NCBI RefSeq assembly: GCF_001499735.1
Contig: NZ_LN848257.1
Span: 2,679,570 to 2,724,235, forward strand
Direction: 5' to 3'
Length of the DNA: 44,666 nt
Origin: Thiocapsa sp. KS1
GTDB lineage: Bacteria; Pseudomonadota; Gammaproteobacteria; Chromatiales; Chromatiaceae
Position numbers and translations under genes: made by a program. Positions within the stretch are counted from its first letter, which is position 1. The number at the start of each line of letters is the position of its first letter. The notes under the pieces are model-generated. The model worked only from the letters and a program-made list of their open reading frames with translations. It had not been told where the DNA came from and did not search any database. Positions 16,030 to 23,988 of the stretch are shown here, piece after piece.

Positions 16030-16580
16030 CGATCCCCCTCGACGGGCGTTGTTCATGACCCCGGCCGTAGGGTGGACGAGCAAGAGCGAAGTCTACCGAA
16101 CCCCGCGCCGGCGCCGGTGGACTGCACCACGCTTATCCACCCTACGGCTACGACCGGCGACGTGGCCGAGTTTATGAGCAAGCCCCCCTCGACGCATCCC
16201 CGCAGTAAACGACACCCGATCATCGCATCGCCCGGACCTAATAAACGAACATCCTCGAATCGCGTCCGCTCCGACGCCTGTTGATCGAAACCAAGCGCGA
16301 TCCAAGCGAAAACCCCGCAGACCACTCCAAGACGCGATTTGAGCAGCATAACGATGCTCTATCAAACCATCAAAAACTACGATAGAGCCATTCAATAGCT
16401 TGCCGTAGCCGCTGCCGCTCGACAGGGGTATCTTAGCCAATCCCGATATTCGGGCGCCCTCGCGCCTTGAATGTTCCGAACGACGAAGCGTCCCGCCCTG
16501 TCGCCACTGACCGGTCGCCACTGATCGAGACTGTCCCGGGCCGCTCGCCACGCCATTCCGCGAAGACGGAGGTAATGTCC
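16030..16580. other. 551-bp divergent region upstream of qmoA
   Basis: Holds the GTAGGGTGGA repeat (16064-16148) and, near qmoA, a rather A/T-rich stretch with a perfect 8-bp inverted repeat, GCTCTATC (16356-16363) and GATAGAGC (16381-16388), 17 nt apart, which could be an operator. No clear -35/-10 pair was found. Small open frames here come from the repeat and are not credible genes. Confidence 0.5.
16064..16148. repeat. GTAGGGTGGA inverted-repeat element, copy 2
   Basis: Perfect 13-bp ends GCCGTAGGGTGGA (16064-16076) and TCCACCCTACGGC (16136-16148). Same head and inner pieces as the element at 3943-4023. Confidence 0.75.
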
Positions 16581-17864
16581 ATGACGGCAGTCGTCGCAAC
16601 CAACGAGACCATCCTGGTGGTCGGTGGTGGCATCAGCGGCATGACCGCTGCACTGGAGGCCGCCGAGACCGGGAAGCAGGTCGTCCTGGTCGAGAAGCGT
16701 CCTTATCTGGGTGGCCGAGTCTCCCAGCTGTACAAATATTTCCCCAAGCTCTGCTTTCCCACCTGTGGGCTCGAGATCAACCAGCGCCGGGCCAAGACCA
16801 ATCCCAACCTGACCATCCTCACGATGGCCGAGGTCACGGATCTCGCCGGCACCAAGGGCGACTACCGCGCCACCGTCAAGCTCTCCCCTCGCTTCGTCAA
16901 CGAGCACTGCACCGCCTGCGGCGATTGCGAAAAGGCGGTCGAGGCCGAGTTCGACGACGAGTACAACTACGGCTTGGGCAAGCGCAAAGGCGCCTATCTG
17001 CCCTACCGCATGGCCCATCCGCAGCGCTATGTGCTGGATCCGGCGATCATCGGCACCCCGGATGCCGAGAAGGCCAAGGCCGCCTGCAAATACGGTGCGA
17101 TCGATCTGGAGATGCGCGAGGAGACGCTCGAGTTTCGCTGCGGCGCGGTGATCTGGGCGACCGGCTGGCGTCCCTACGATGCCGCCAAGATCCAACCCTA
17201 CGGCTACGATCGGATCAAGAACGTGGTCACCAGCGTCGAGTTCGAGCGCATGGCCGACCCGAACGGCCCGACCGGCGGCAAGCTGGTGCGCCCGTCCGAC
17301 GGCAAGGAGGCCAAAAAGGTCGCCTTCATCCAGTGTGCCGGCTCGCGCGACCGCAACCACCTGCTGCACTGCTCGCGCATCTGCTGCATGGCCTCGCTCA
17401 AGCAGGCGACCTATGTCGCCGACGCCTTCGCCGACGACGCCGAGATCAACATCTATTACATCGACCTGCGTGCCATCGATCGCTTCGAGGACTTCTACAC
17501 CAAGGTCCGGGCCAATCAGAACATCCGGTTCATCAAGTCCAAGCCGGCCTCCGTCGTCGCCGACAAGGACGGCAACCCGGTCGTTCACGGCGTCGACACC
17601 GAGGGGTATGTCCGCTTCGCCGAGCCGCATGACCTGGTCGTGCTGGCCATCGGCATGGAGCCCTCGGTCGACAAGGACGCCTTCCCGGTGCCCATTGTCT
17701 TGAACCGCGAGGGTTTCATCGAGGCATCGCCCCAGAACGGCGGCGTCTTCGCGGCCGGCAGTGCATCCGATGCGCTCGATGTCAACCGGGCGGTCCAGCA
17801 CGCCACCGGAGCGGCCTTGCGCGCCATCCAGGTCGTCAACAGCGTTGCCAGAGCGGAGGCTTGA
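16581..17864 (+). CDS. qmoA: QmoA, HdrA-like flavoprotein of the Qmo complex
   Basis: 427 residues. GGAGGT at 16568-16573 sits 7 nt before ATG 16581 and only 1 nt before the ATG at 16575, so 16581 is chosen. The FAD-binding GGGISGM (15-21) and VEKRPYLGGR open the protein. LCFPTCGLEINQRR, HCTACGDCEK and the paired cysteines of LLHCSRICCMASLKQ are those of QmoA, a shortened HdrA. In sulfate reducers QmoABC links the quinone pool to APS reductase; in sulfur oxidisers it is thought to take electrons from APS reductase as sulfite is oxidised. First gene of qmoAB-hdrCB; 3 nt before qmoB. No aprBA in the window. Confidence 0.95.
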   Translation: MTAVVATNETILVVGGGISGMTAALEAAETGKQVVLVEKRPYLGGRVSQLYKYFPKLCFPTCGLEINQRRAKTNPNLTILTMAEVTDLAGTKGDYRATVKLSPRFVNEHCTACGDCEKAVEAEFDDEYNYGLGKRKGAYLPYRMAHPQRYVLDPAIIGTPDAEKAKAACKYGAIDLEMREETLEFRCGAVIWATGWRPYDAAKIQPYGYDRIKNVVTSVEFERMADPNGPTGGKLVRPSDGKEAKKVAFIQCAGSRDRNHLLHCSRICCMASLKQATYVADAFADDAEINIYYIDLRAIDRFEDFYTKVRANQNIRFIKSKPASVVADKDGNPVVHGVDTEGYVRFAEPHDLVVLAIGMEPSVDKDAFPVPIVLNREGFIEASPQNGGVFAAGSASDALDVNRAVQHATGAALRAIQVVNSVARAEA

Positions 17865-17867
17865 GCC

Positions 17868-20153
17868 ATGGCAGTCGAAAAGAAATTCGCCGGCTACATC
17901 TGCACGGGCTGCGGCATCGGCGAGCGGTTGAACGTCGGCCAGCTGGAGACCATCGCCAGCCGCGAAGGCAAGATGGCGAGCGTGAAACAGCACGCCATGC
18001 TCTGCTCGCCCGAGGGCGTGCAGCTCATCCGCGACGACATCGCCGCGGGCAACGCCACCCACGTGATGATCGCCGCCTGCTCGCGCCGCTCCAAGGTCGA
18101 GGCCTTCAGCTTCCCGGATGCCGCCATGTCGCGCGCCAATCTGCGCGAAGGCGTGATCTGGTCGCGTCCGGATGACCCGGCACAGCAGGAGACCACGCAG
18201 GAGATGGCGGACGACTACGTCCGCATGGCCTGCGCCGAGGTCAAGTACATGACCGTCCCGACCCCCTCGGGCGAGCAGGAGGTCAACAAGGCGATCCTGG
18301 TTGTCGGCGGCGGCGTGACCGGCATGACCGCCGCGCTCGAGACCGCCGCGGCCGGCTATCCGGTTCACCTGGTCTGCGACGAGCCCGAGCTGGGCGGTGC
18401 CTGGAAGGATCTCTACAAGCGCGTGCCCTTCCGCGCCGCGGCCTCCGACGTGCCCAACGGGCGCGATGTCGACCTGCCGCAACCGGAGGATCCGGGCATC
18501 GCGGACATGATCGAGCGGGTGCTGGCCGATCCGCGCATCACGCTGCATCTGAACTCGCGTCTCACGCGGACCTCGGGCGCGCCCGGTCGCTTCGCCGCCG
18601 ACATCAGCGCCGAGTCCGGGTCGACCGTCACCGAGAACTTCGGCGCCATCGTCCAGGCGAGTGACTTCAAACCTTACGACGCGAACAAGCTGCCCGAATT
18701 CGCGTACGGCAAGACCCCGGACGTGGTCACCAACTTCGAGCTGGAGCGCCTCGCCAAGGCCGCCGACGGCGGGCCCTTGAAGCGTCCGTCCGACGGCAAG
18801 GTGGTGCAGTCGGTCGCTTTCATCCAGTGCGCCGGTCAGCGCTCGGACAAGGAGGGCCATCTGCCCTACTGCTCGGGCTTCTGCTGCACCGAGTCGATCA
18901 AGCAGGCGATGTATTTCCGCGCGCAGAACCCGGACTGCGACACCACGGTGCTGTTCGACGATCTGCGCACCCCCGGCGCGGCGGGCGAGGACTTCTACCG
19001 CTCCGGCCAACAGGCCATGGTGACCTTCACCAAGGGCAAGGCGTCCGAGGTGGTTCAAGAAAACGGTCAGCTCAAGGTCAAGTTCAAGGATCTGATCCTG
19101 AACGAAGACACCGAGATGGACTGCGACCTGGTGGTGCTCGCGACCGGTCAGGTGCCGAACGTCGGCCCGGATCCCTACGCCCAGCTCGCGGTCGACGAGG
19201 CCCCAACCGAGGAAGAGAAGGAGGCAGCACGGCGCAAGCTCGCGGTCGCCCCGCCTTCGATCCTCAACCTCGACTATCGTCAGGGCACGGATCTGCCGCA
19301 GCTCAAGCACGGTTTCGTCGACAGCCACTTCATCTGCTTCCCCTACGAAACGCGGCGCACCGGCATCTATGCCGCCGGTCCGGTCCGGCGTCCGATGGAC
19401 ATGAAGCAGGCGATGGAAGACGCCGTCGGCGCGGCCATGAAGGCGATCCAGTCCGCCGAGAACGCGGGCCGCGGGACCGGCGTACATCCGCGGGTGGGTG
19501 ATCTGAGCTATCCGAGCTTCCGCAAGGAAGGCTGCACCCAGTGCAAGCGCTGCACCGTCGAGTGTCCCTTCGGCGCCATCAACGAGGACGAGCAGCGCTA
19601 CCCGCTCTTCAACGAGTCGCGCTGCCGCCGCTGCGGAACCTGTATGGGCGCTTGCCCGGTGCGTGTCATCTCCTTCGAGAACTACTCGATCGACACGGTC
19701 AACCAGCAGATCAAGGCGGTCGATATCCCGGACGAGTTCTCCGAGAAGCCGCGCATCCTGGCACTCGCCTGCGAGAACGACGCCTATCCGGCGCTCGACA
19801 TGGCCGCACAAGCCGGCGTTGCACTCACGCCCTTCGTGCGCGTCATCCCGGTCCGCTGTCTCGGCTCGGTCAGCCTCTCCTGGGTGACGGACGCCCTGAA
19901 CTCGGGCTTCGACGGCATCGTGCTCATGGGCTGCCGGCGCGACGAAGACTATCAGTGCCACTTCGTGCGTGGCTCGGCGATGGCGGCGGAGCGTCTGAGC
20001 AAGGTCGGCGACACGCTCACCCAGCTCAACCTGGAGACCGAGCGGGTCGCCGTGCACGAGGTCGCGATTACGGATCTGCAGCGCGCGCCCGGGTTGCTCA
20101 ACGAGATGGCGGCGACGATCGAGAAGATCGGCATGAGCCCGTTTAAATTCTGA
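17868..20153 (+). CDS. qmoB: QmoB, HdrA-like flavoprotein with ferredoxin and MvhD-type domains
   Basis: 761 residues, full length. Order of parts: an N-terminal CTGCGIG (12-18) segment, the FAD site GGGVTGM (147-153), an HdrA-like core with FIQCAGQR and the cysteines of YCSGFCCTESIKQ, then two 4Fe-4S sites (Cys556, 559, 562, 566 and Cys586, 589, 592, 596), and a C-terminal MvhD/FlpD-like domain (about 620-761) with VRCLGSVS and GCRRDEDYQCHF, which may hold a 2Fe-2S cluster. QmoB is thought to contact APS reductase and pass electrons to the HdrC-type subunit. The stop is inside an inverted repeat followed by a T-rich run, which may reduce readthrough into hdrC. Confidence 0.95.
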   Translation: MAVEKKFAGYICTGCGIGERLNVGQLETIASREGKMASVKQHAMLCSPEGVQLIRDDIAAGNATHVMIAACSRRSKVEAFSFPDAAMSRANLREGVIWSRPDDPAQQETTQEMADDYVRMACAEVKYMTVPTPSGEQEVNKAILVVGGGVTGMTAALETAAAGYPVHLVCDEPELGGAWKDLYKRVPFRAAASDVPNGRDVDLPQPEDPGIADMIERVLADPRITLHLNSRLTRTSGAPGRFAADISAESGSTVTENFGAIVQASDFKPYDANKLPEFAYGKTPDVVTNFELERLAKAADGGPLKRPSDGKVVQSVAFIQCAGQRSDKEGHLPYCSGFCCTESIKQAMYFRAQNPDCDTTVLFDDLRTPGAAGEDFYRSGQQAMVTFTKGKASEVVQENGQLKVKFKDLILNEDTEMDCDLVVLATGQVPNVGPDPYAQLAVDEAPTEEEKEAARRKLAVAPPSILNLDYRQGTDLPQLKHGFVDSHFICFPYETRRTGIYAAGPVRRPMDMKQAMEDAVGAAMKAIQSAENAGRGTGVHPRVGDLSYPSFRKEGCTQCKRCTVECPFGAINEDEQRYPLFNESRCRRCGTCMGACPVRVISFENYSIDTVNQQIKAVDIPDEFSEKPRILALACENDAYPALDMAAQAGVALTPFVRVIPVRCLGSVSLSWVTDALNSGFDGIVLMGCRRDEDYQCHFVRGSAMAAERLSKVGDTLTQLNLETERVAVHEVAITDLQRAPGLLNEMAATIEKIGMSPFKF

Positions 20154-20243
20154 ACCGTGGCCGGGGCTTGGTGCGAGCTTTGTGTAGTGAGTCGACCTCT
20201 GTGGATCTCACATAACTCGGCGCTGCCGCGGTTCAGAATTTAA
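20143..20243. repeat. Long inverted repeat, copy d, at the end of qmoB
   Basis: Perfect 15-bp arms TTAAATTCTGAACCG (20143-20157) and CGGTTCAGAATTTAA (20229-20243). The left arm includes the qmoB TGA stop. The right arm is followed by a T-rich run (20246-20260), like a terminator with a 71-nt loop, so it might attenuate transcription into hdrC. Confidence 0.75.
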
Positions 20244-20257
20244 GATTTTTTATTATT

Positions 20258-20345
20258 TTTGAGCCGCGTCCGCGTAGACGTCGGTGGGTGGCGCAAACCC
20301 CGAAGCCACTCCAAATCCGGCATAGACCGCAAAACGCGGCTCAAA
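20258..20345. repeat. Long inverted repeat, copy e, in the hdrC leader
   Basis: Perfect 12-bp arms TTTGAGCCGCGT (20258-20269) and ACGCGGCTCAAA (20334-20345). The right arm directly abuts the ribosome-binding site GGAG (20346-20349) of hdrC, and the left arm uses the T-run of element d. Confidence 0.75.
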
Positions 20346-20356
20346 GGAGCACTCCG

Positions 20357-20983
20357 ATGGGCGATCTGAATACCGCGATGATCGAGAAGTATCGCAACCG
20401 CTTCCTCAAGGAGGTGGAGGCGAACGTCGAAGAGGGCGAGTGGGTCAAGATGTGCATGCAGTGCGGCGTGTGCTCCGGCTCCTGCCCGCTCGGCAAGTTC
20501 TGGGACCATCCGCCGCAAGAGCTCTTCATGATGATCCGCGCCGGCAAGCGCGAGGAGGTCTTGAGCTCCAGCTCGATGTGGATGTGCACCTCCTGCTACA
20601 ACTGCATCGTCCGCTGTCCGCGCGAGCTGCCGATCACCCACATCATGCACGGTCTGGCGCACTATGCCGCGCGTCTGGGCCTGGCGCCGAAGAACCAGCC
20701 GACCGCCAAGTTTGCCCAGCTCTTTTGGGACAACCTGATGCAGAAGGGCCGCGTCAACGAGCTGAAGCTGGGCCTGAACCTCTACTTCATGAACGGGGCC
20801 GCCGAGGGCGTGAAGGTCGCCATGAAGAACCAGAAGATCGGCCTGGGGATGCTCAAGACCGGGCGGATGAATCCGATGGAGGCGTTCGGCGGACATGCCG
20901 TGAAGGATCTCGGCGGATTCCACAAGGTGCTTGCGAAGGCCAAGGAGCTCGAAGACAAGCGCATCGCCGCCCATTCGGCATAA
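20357..20983 (+). CDS. hdrC: HdrC-like iron-sulfur protein of the Qmo-Hdr cluster
   Basis: 208 residues from ATG 20357; GGAG is 7 nt upstream. Two 4Fe-4S motifs of the CxxCxxCxxxCP kind are complete: Cys33, 36, 39, 43 and Cys77, 80, 83, 87. The remainder is helical (KFAQLFWDNLMQKGR, GLGMLKTGRMNP) and has no membrane segment. In most Qmo complexes this domain is the front half of QmoC, fused to a cytochrome-b-like membrane part; here it stands alone and soluble, as in heterodisulfide reductase HdrC. It would carry electrons between QmoB and the HdrB-like protein. It is followed by hdrB after 20 nt and separated from qmoB by 203 bp of inverted repeats. Confidence 0.92.
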   Translation: MGDLNTAMIEKYRNRFLKEVEANVEEGEWVKMCMQCGVCSGSCPLGKFWDHPPQELFMMIRAGKREEVLSSSSMWMCTSCYNCIVRCPRELPITHIMHGLAHYAARLGLAPKNQPTAKFAQLFWDNLMQKGRVNELKLGLNLYFMNGAAEGVKVAMKNQKIGLGMLKTGRMNPMEAFGGHAVKDLGGFHKVLAKAKELEDKRIAAHSA

Positions 20984-21003
20984 GCAGCGGAGGACACCCC
21001 AAA

Positions 21004-21903
21004 ATGGCAACCCGTGAATACTCCTTCTACCCCGGCTGCTCCTCCCAGAAAGGCGCCTCCTCCTCCAATTATCTGATCTCGGTTCAAGCCATGTGCGAGG
21101 AGCTGGACATCCAGCTCAACGAGATCCCGGATTGGAACTGCTGCGCCGCCTCCATCGGCTATGCCGGCGGCGGCGAGCTGCCGCGCCTCACACTCTCGGC
21201 CCGCAACCTGGCGCTCTCCGAGCAGCACAACCCGGGTCAGGACGTCGTCGCCACCTGCGCCGCCTGCTGGCTCTCCACCCGCGAGGCCCAGGAGCGTCTG
21301 CACGAAGACCGTTCCTTGCTCGCCGAGGCCAACGAGGCACTCGCCGAGGCCGGGCTGAAGCTCACCAAAGAGATGCCCATCAAGCACATGGCCGAGGTGC
21401 TGATCGAGGACATCGGCTACGAGGCCCTCGGCGCCAAGGTCAAGAAGCCGCTCGAAGGCATCAAGATCGCCGGATACGTCGGCTGCCAGACCAACCGCCC
21501 CTTCGGCATCTCGGGCGAGTCCTTCGAGAACCCCAAATATCTCGACAAGCTGGTCGAGACACTCGGCGGCGACTCCATCCCGGACTACGAGAAGAAGGTC
21601 CAATGCTGCGGCGGCGCGCTCGCCTTCTCCGAGCCCGAGAAGTCCCAGGAGATGGTCAAGGGCATCATCGAGGCCGCCTACGACCATGGCGCCGACATGA
21701 TCGTCACCCCCTGCCCGGTCTGCCAGATGAACGTCGAGGTCTACCAGGATCAGATCAACGCCACCTACGGCACCAAGTTCAAGATGCCGGTCGTCTACTA
21801 CTCGACCCTGATAGCCGTCGCCTACGGACGCTCAGCCAAGGACGCCGCGCTCAACGGGCAGATCATCCCGGCGAAGAAGTTGGAGGAGATTGCGGGGAAG
21901 TAG
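21004..21903 (+). CDS. hdrB: HdrB-like protein with two CCG domains
   Basis: 299 residues. Both cysteine-rich CCG motifs are complete: Cys12, Cys46-Cys47, Cys85 and Cys88 in the first half, Cys161, Cys201-Cys202, Cys237 and Cys240 (TPCPVCQMN) in the second. In HdrB these ligate the unusual non-cubane 4Fe-4S clusters that split disulfides. Start ATG 21004 has GGAGG 10 nt upstream. Paired with hdrC behind qmoAB, it takes the place of the membrane half of QmoC, so the acceptor could be a thiol-disulfide couple instead of, or besides, quinone (inference). A strong hairpin follows the stop. Confidence 0.92.
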   Translation: MATREYSFYPGCSSQKGASSSNYLISVQAMCEELDIQLNEIPDWNCCAASIGYAGGGELPRLTLSARNLALSEQHNPGQDVVATCAACWLSTREAQERLHEDRSLLAEANEALAEAGLKLTKEMPIKHMAEVLIEDIGYEALGAKVKKPLEGIKIAGYVGCQTNRPFGISGESFENPKYLDKLVETLGGDSIPDYEKKVQCCGGALAFSEPEKSQEMVKGIIEAAYDHGADMIVTPCPVCQMNVEVYQDQINATYGTKFKMPVVYYSTLIAVAYGRSAKDAALNGQIIPAKKLEEIAGK

Positions 21904-21934
21904 ATCCGCCGCGACGACCCTGTCCATCGAGGAT

Positions 21935-21958
21935 CAAAGCCCGCTGAAGCGGGCTTTG
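21935..21958 (+). terminator. Terminator of the qmo-hdr operon
   Basis: CAAAGCCCGC (21935-21944) and GCGGGCTTTG (21949-21958), a perfect 10-bp stem with a TGAA loop, 31 nt after the hdrB stop; followed by TCTTCTC rather than a full T-run. Confidence 0.8.
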
Positions 21959-22189
21959 TCTTCTCGGGATCCTGAACTCTATTCCGTACCGAATTTCCGT
22001 GCAGAAGAGCCCGAAAGATGGACACCGTCACCGTCAACCAATTTGCGGTCGGTGGTCACTATGATGGCCGTTGAGCGCGTGTGAATCCGCCTTCGGATAT
22101 ACAGCGCGATCATAATGAGTGCTGCGGCGGATCCCCCCGGCGTCGGGTTGGCTCAATCGGCGTAAGATTGCACGCCTACTTCTCCGAAA

Positions 22190-22811
22190 ATGCGGGACAA
22201 CCCGCGGGGAGTACCCGCGATACACCCACGTACAAAACCTCGGCCCGGTCTCTACGAACACCTTGAAAGCCTACCCGAAGAGGTCGTAGGAGAAATCCTC
22301 GACGGCCAACTCTACGGCCAGCCGCGCCCGGCATGGCCCCACATCGTGGCGGCTTCCGGGCTGGGCTACGAGCTGATCGGACCCTTCCAACGGGGGCGCG
22401 ACGGCCCCGGCGGTTGGTGGATCGTCGACGCGCCTGAATTGCATTTCACCCGAGACGCCGAGGTCAATGTGCCGGATCTGGCCGGCTGGCGGCGCGGGCG
22501 CATGCTCAACCATCCGCCGGTTCACCGCATCGAGATCGTCCCGGATTGGATCTGCGAGGTCCTGTCCCCGTCCTCCGAAAGAAAGGACCGAAATATCAAG
22601 ATGCCGATCTACGCGGAGTTCGGCCTGTCCTACGCGTGGCCTGTCCTACGCGTGATTGGTCGATCCTCTAGCACACACATTGGAAGCCTACGCACTCGAA
22701 GATGGAGGCTGGAAAGAGATCGGCCGTTTTGCCGGTGCGGCCTCGGTATCGGTCGCACCCTTCGATGCGGTGGCCATCAACCTGGGCGATCTCTGGGCGG
22801 CAACCGCATAG
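22190..22811 (+). pseudogene. Uma2-family endonuclease, broken by a 16-bp tandem duplication
   Basis: The frame from ATG 22190 encodes a typical Uma2 protein (VPDLAGWRRGR, VPDWICEVLSPSSERKDR, IYAEFGLSYAW). At 22622-22637 and 22638-22653 the same 16 bases stand in tandem, shifting the frame. The lost C-terminus is readable in the next frame (DPLAHTLEAYALEDGGWKEI to GDLWAATA, stop 22809-22811). Removing the duplication restores the frame but leaves TGA where Trp is expected, so there are two lesions. In the present sequence the frame runs on without a stop into the downstream methyltransferase, giving a spurious fusion. It was probably an accessory nuclease-fold gene like the intact one at 15541-16029. 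Confidence 0.8.
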
Positions 22812-22823
22812 AAGGGACCGACC

Positions 22824-22955
22824 GTGACCGTGTTGCAAAAGGCCCTGGTGGTCATCCCCGCCGCGATGCGTCGGCGGCTCGGAATCGTACCCGGCAGCAA
22901 ACTGGATTTCGAACTCGAAGGCGACAGCATTCGGGCCCGGATACTAGAGCTATGA
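22824..22955 (+). pseudogene. AbrB/MazE-like antitoxin, truncated
   Basis: 43 codons starting with GTG at 22824 or 22830, 12 nt after the end of the broken Uma2 gene. LQKALVVIPAAMRRRLGIVPG then SKLDFELEGDSIRARI is the swapped-hairpin AbrB/SpoVT DNA-binding fold seen in VapB and MazE antitoxins. The family normally has 70-90 residues with a C-terminal toxin-binding tail; here the frame stops right after the fold and no toxin gene follows. It may be the leftover of a toxin-antitoxin pair or a minimal DNA-binding protein. No good ribosome-binding site. Confidence 0.55.
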
Positions 22956-23008
22956 CTAACGCCGGCATGCGCTCTTGCGCACCTTTCACCGAAACGAGGA
23001 GACAGCGC

Positions 23009-23854
23009 ATGTCGAATCCAGCCGGCGAGCCGTCCCGTCCGACGCCGGATCCTTGGCACGGTGCCGACTATGCGCACCACTCCGGGTTGCAGGCCGCGAT
23101 GGCGGACGAAGTGCTCGCGCAGATGCAGCTGCTCGGCGACGAGCAGGTGCTCGACCTGGGCTGCGGCGACGGAAAGATCAGCGCGCGCATCGCCGCCCAG
23201 CTCGTCCAGGGTGCCGTGCTGGGCGTGGACGCGTCGGCCGACATGGTCGCCTACGCGCAACGGCAGTTCGGCGCGGACCGGTGCCCGAACCTGCGCTTCG
23301 AAGTGGCCGACGCCCGCCGCCTCGGTTTCGAGGCGTGCTTCGACTTGGTGGTCTCGTTCAACGCCCTGCACTGGGTGCCGCAGGCCGCCGATGCCTTGCG
23401 CGGCATCCGCCGGGCACTGAAGCCGGAGGGACTGGCGCGCTTGCGCTTGGTCACGCGCGCCGCGCTCGTCAGCCTGGAAGAGGTGGCCGAGGAGGTTCGC
23501 CGAGAGCCGCACTGGGCCGGCGCCTTCGCGGGTTTCAGCGATCCCTATCTGCGCCTGAGCGCCGAGGAGTACGCAGCGCTGGCGGAAAGCCTGGGCCTGA
23601 AGCAGCTGTCGCTTTGCAGCGCGGCCAAGCGCTGGGACTTCCGTACCGAGGACGCCTTCTTCGGCTTCTGCAATGCCGGGTTCGGTGCCTGGACCCGGAG
23701 GTTGCCGGAGGCGCGGCGCCGTGCGTTCGTCGAGGAGTCGATGGCCCGCTATCTTGCCGCGATCGATGGTACGTTCGGCGAGCGCTTCGTCTTCCACTTC
23801 ACGCAGACCGATCTGGTCCTGGCGCCGGCAGGTAGCGCAACATCGGTCGACTGA
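23009..23854 (+). CDS. SAM-dependent class I methyltransferase
   Basis: 281 residues; GAGGAG (22996-23001) lies 7 nt before ATG 23009 and decides the start within a longer open frame that belongs to the broken Uma2 gene. SAM motif I is VLDLGCGDGKIS (glycines 51-55), followed by GVDASADMVAYA (acidic residue of motif II) and FDLVVSFNALHWV, all typical of the trans-aconitate/UbiE-like methyltransferases. It transfers methyl from SAM to a small molecule; the acceptor is not evident. Cytosolic, no operon partner. The C-terminal half (FGFCNAGFGAW) is family-specific and I cannot assign it. Confidence 0.85.
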   Translation: MSNPAGEPSRPTPDPWHGADYAHHSGLQAAMADEVLAQMQLLGDEQVLDLGCGDGKISARIAAQLVQGAVLGVDASADMVAYAQRQFGADRCPNLRFEVADARRLGFEACFDLVVSFNALHWVPQAADALRGIRRALKPEGLARLRLVTRAALVSLEEVAEEVRREPHWAGAFAGFSDPYLRLSAEEYAALAESLGLKQLSLCSAAKRWDFRTEDAFFGFCNAGFGAWTRRLPEARRRAFVEESMARYLAAIDGTFGERFVFHFTQTDLVLAPAGSATSVD

Positions 23855-23988
23855 GGCTTGAGACGCCATCCCGAAGTCGGCGCACTGCGGAGGCAACGGG
23901 GCACCCGGTTGCAAACAATTCGGGTCGGCGCGAGTAGGCCGACCAAACAGATCACCATCGGGCAGAAGACTAGGGTGCCGACACAGCC

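Noticed and set aside
16072-16284. Small 70-codon gene upstream of qmoA
   Set aside because: Starts inside the GTAGGGTGGA repeat, has no ribosome-binding site and biased Pro/Ser/Arg content.
16356-16388. Promoter of qmoA at the AT-rich inverted repeat
   Set aside because: No -35/-10 pair with 16-18 nt spacing could be fitted; left as a possible operator only.
16392-20057. Open frame of 1221 codons on the minus strand
   Set aside because: It lies opposite qmoA and qmoB, has no family motifs, and is explained by GC-rich codon bias in the third position of the real genes.
22018-22074. Start of a Phd-type antitoxin (MDTVTVNQFA)
   Set aside because: Only 18 codons before a stop and no toxin; resemblance too short to annotate, though it fits the decayed surroundings.
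22190-23854. Single 554-codon fused Uma2-methyltransferase gene
   Set aside because: The join is out-of-frame Arg-rich sequence created by the 16-bp duplication; the methyltransferase has its own GAGGAG and ATG at 23009.
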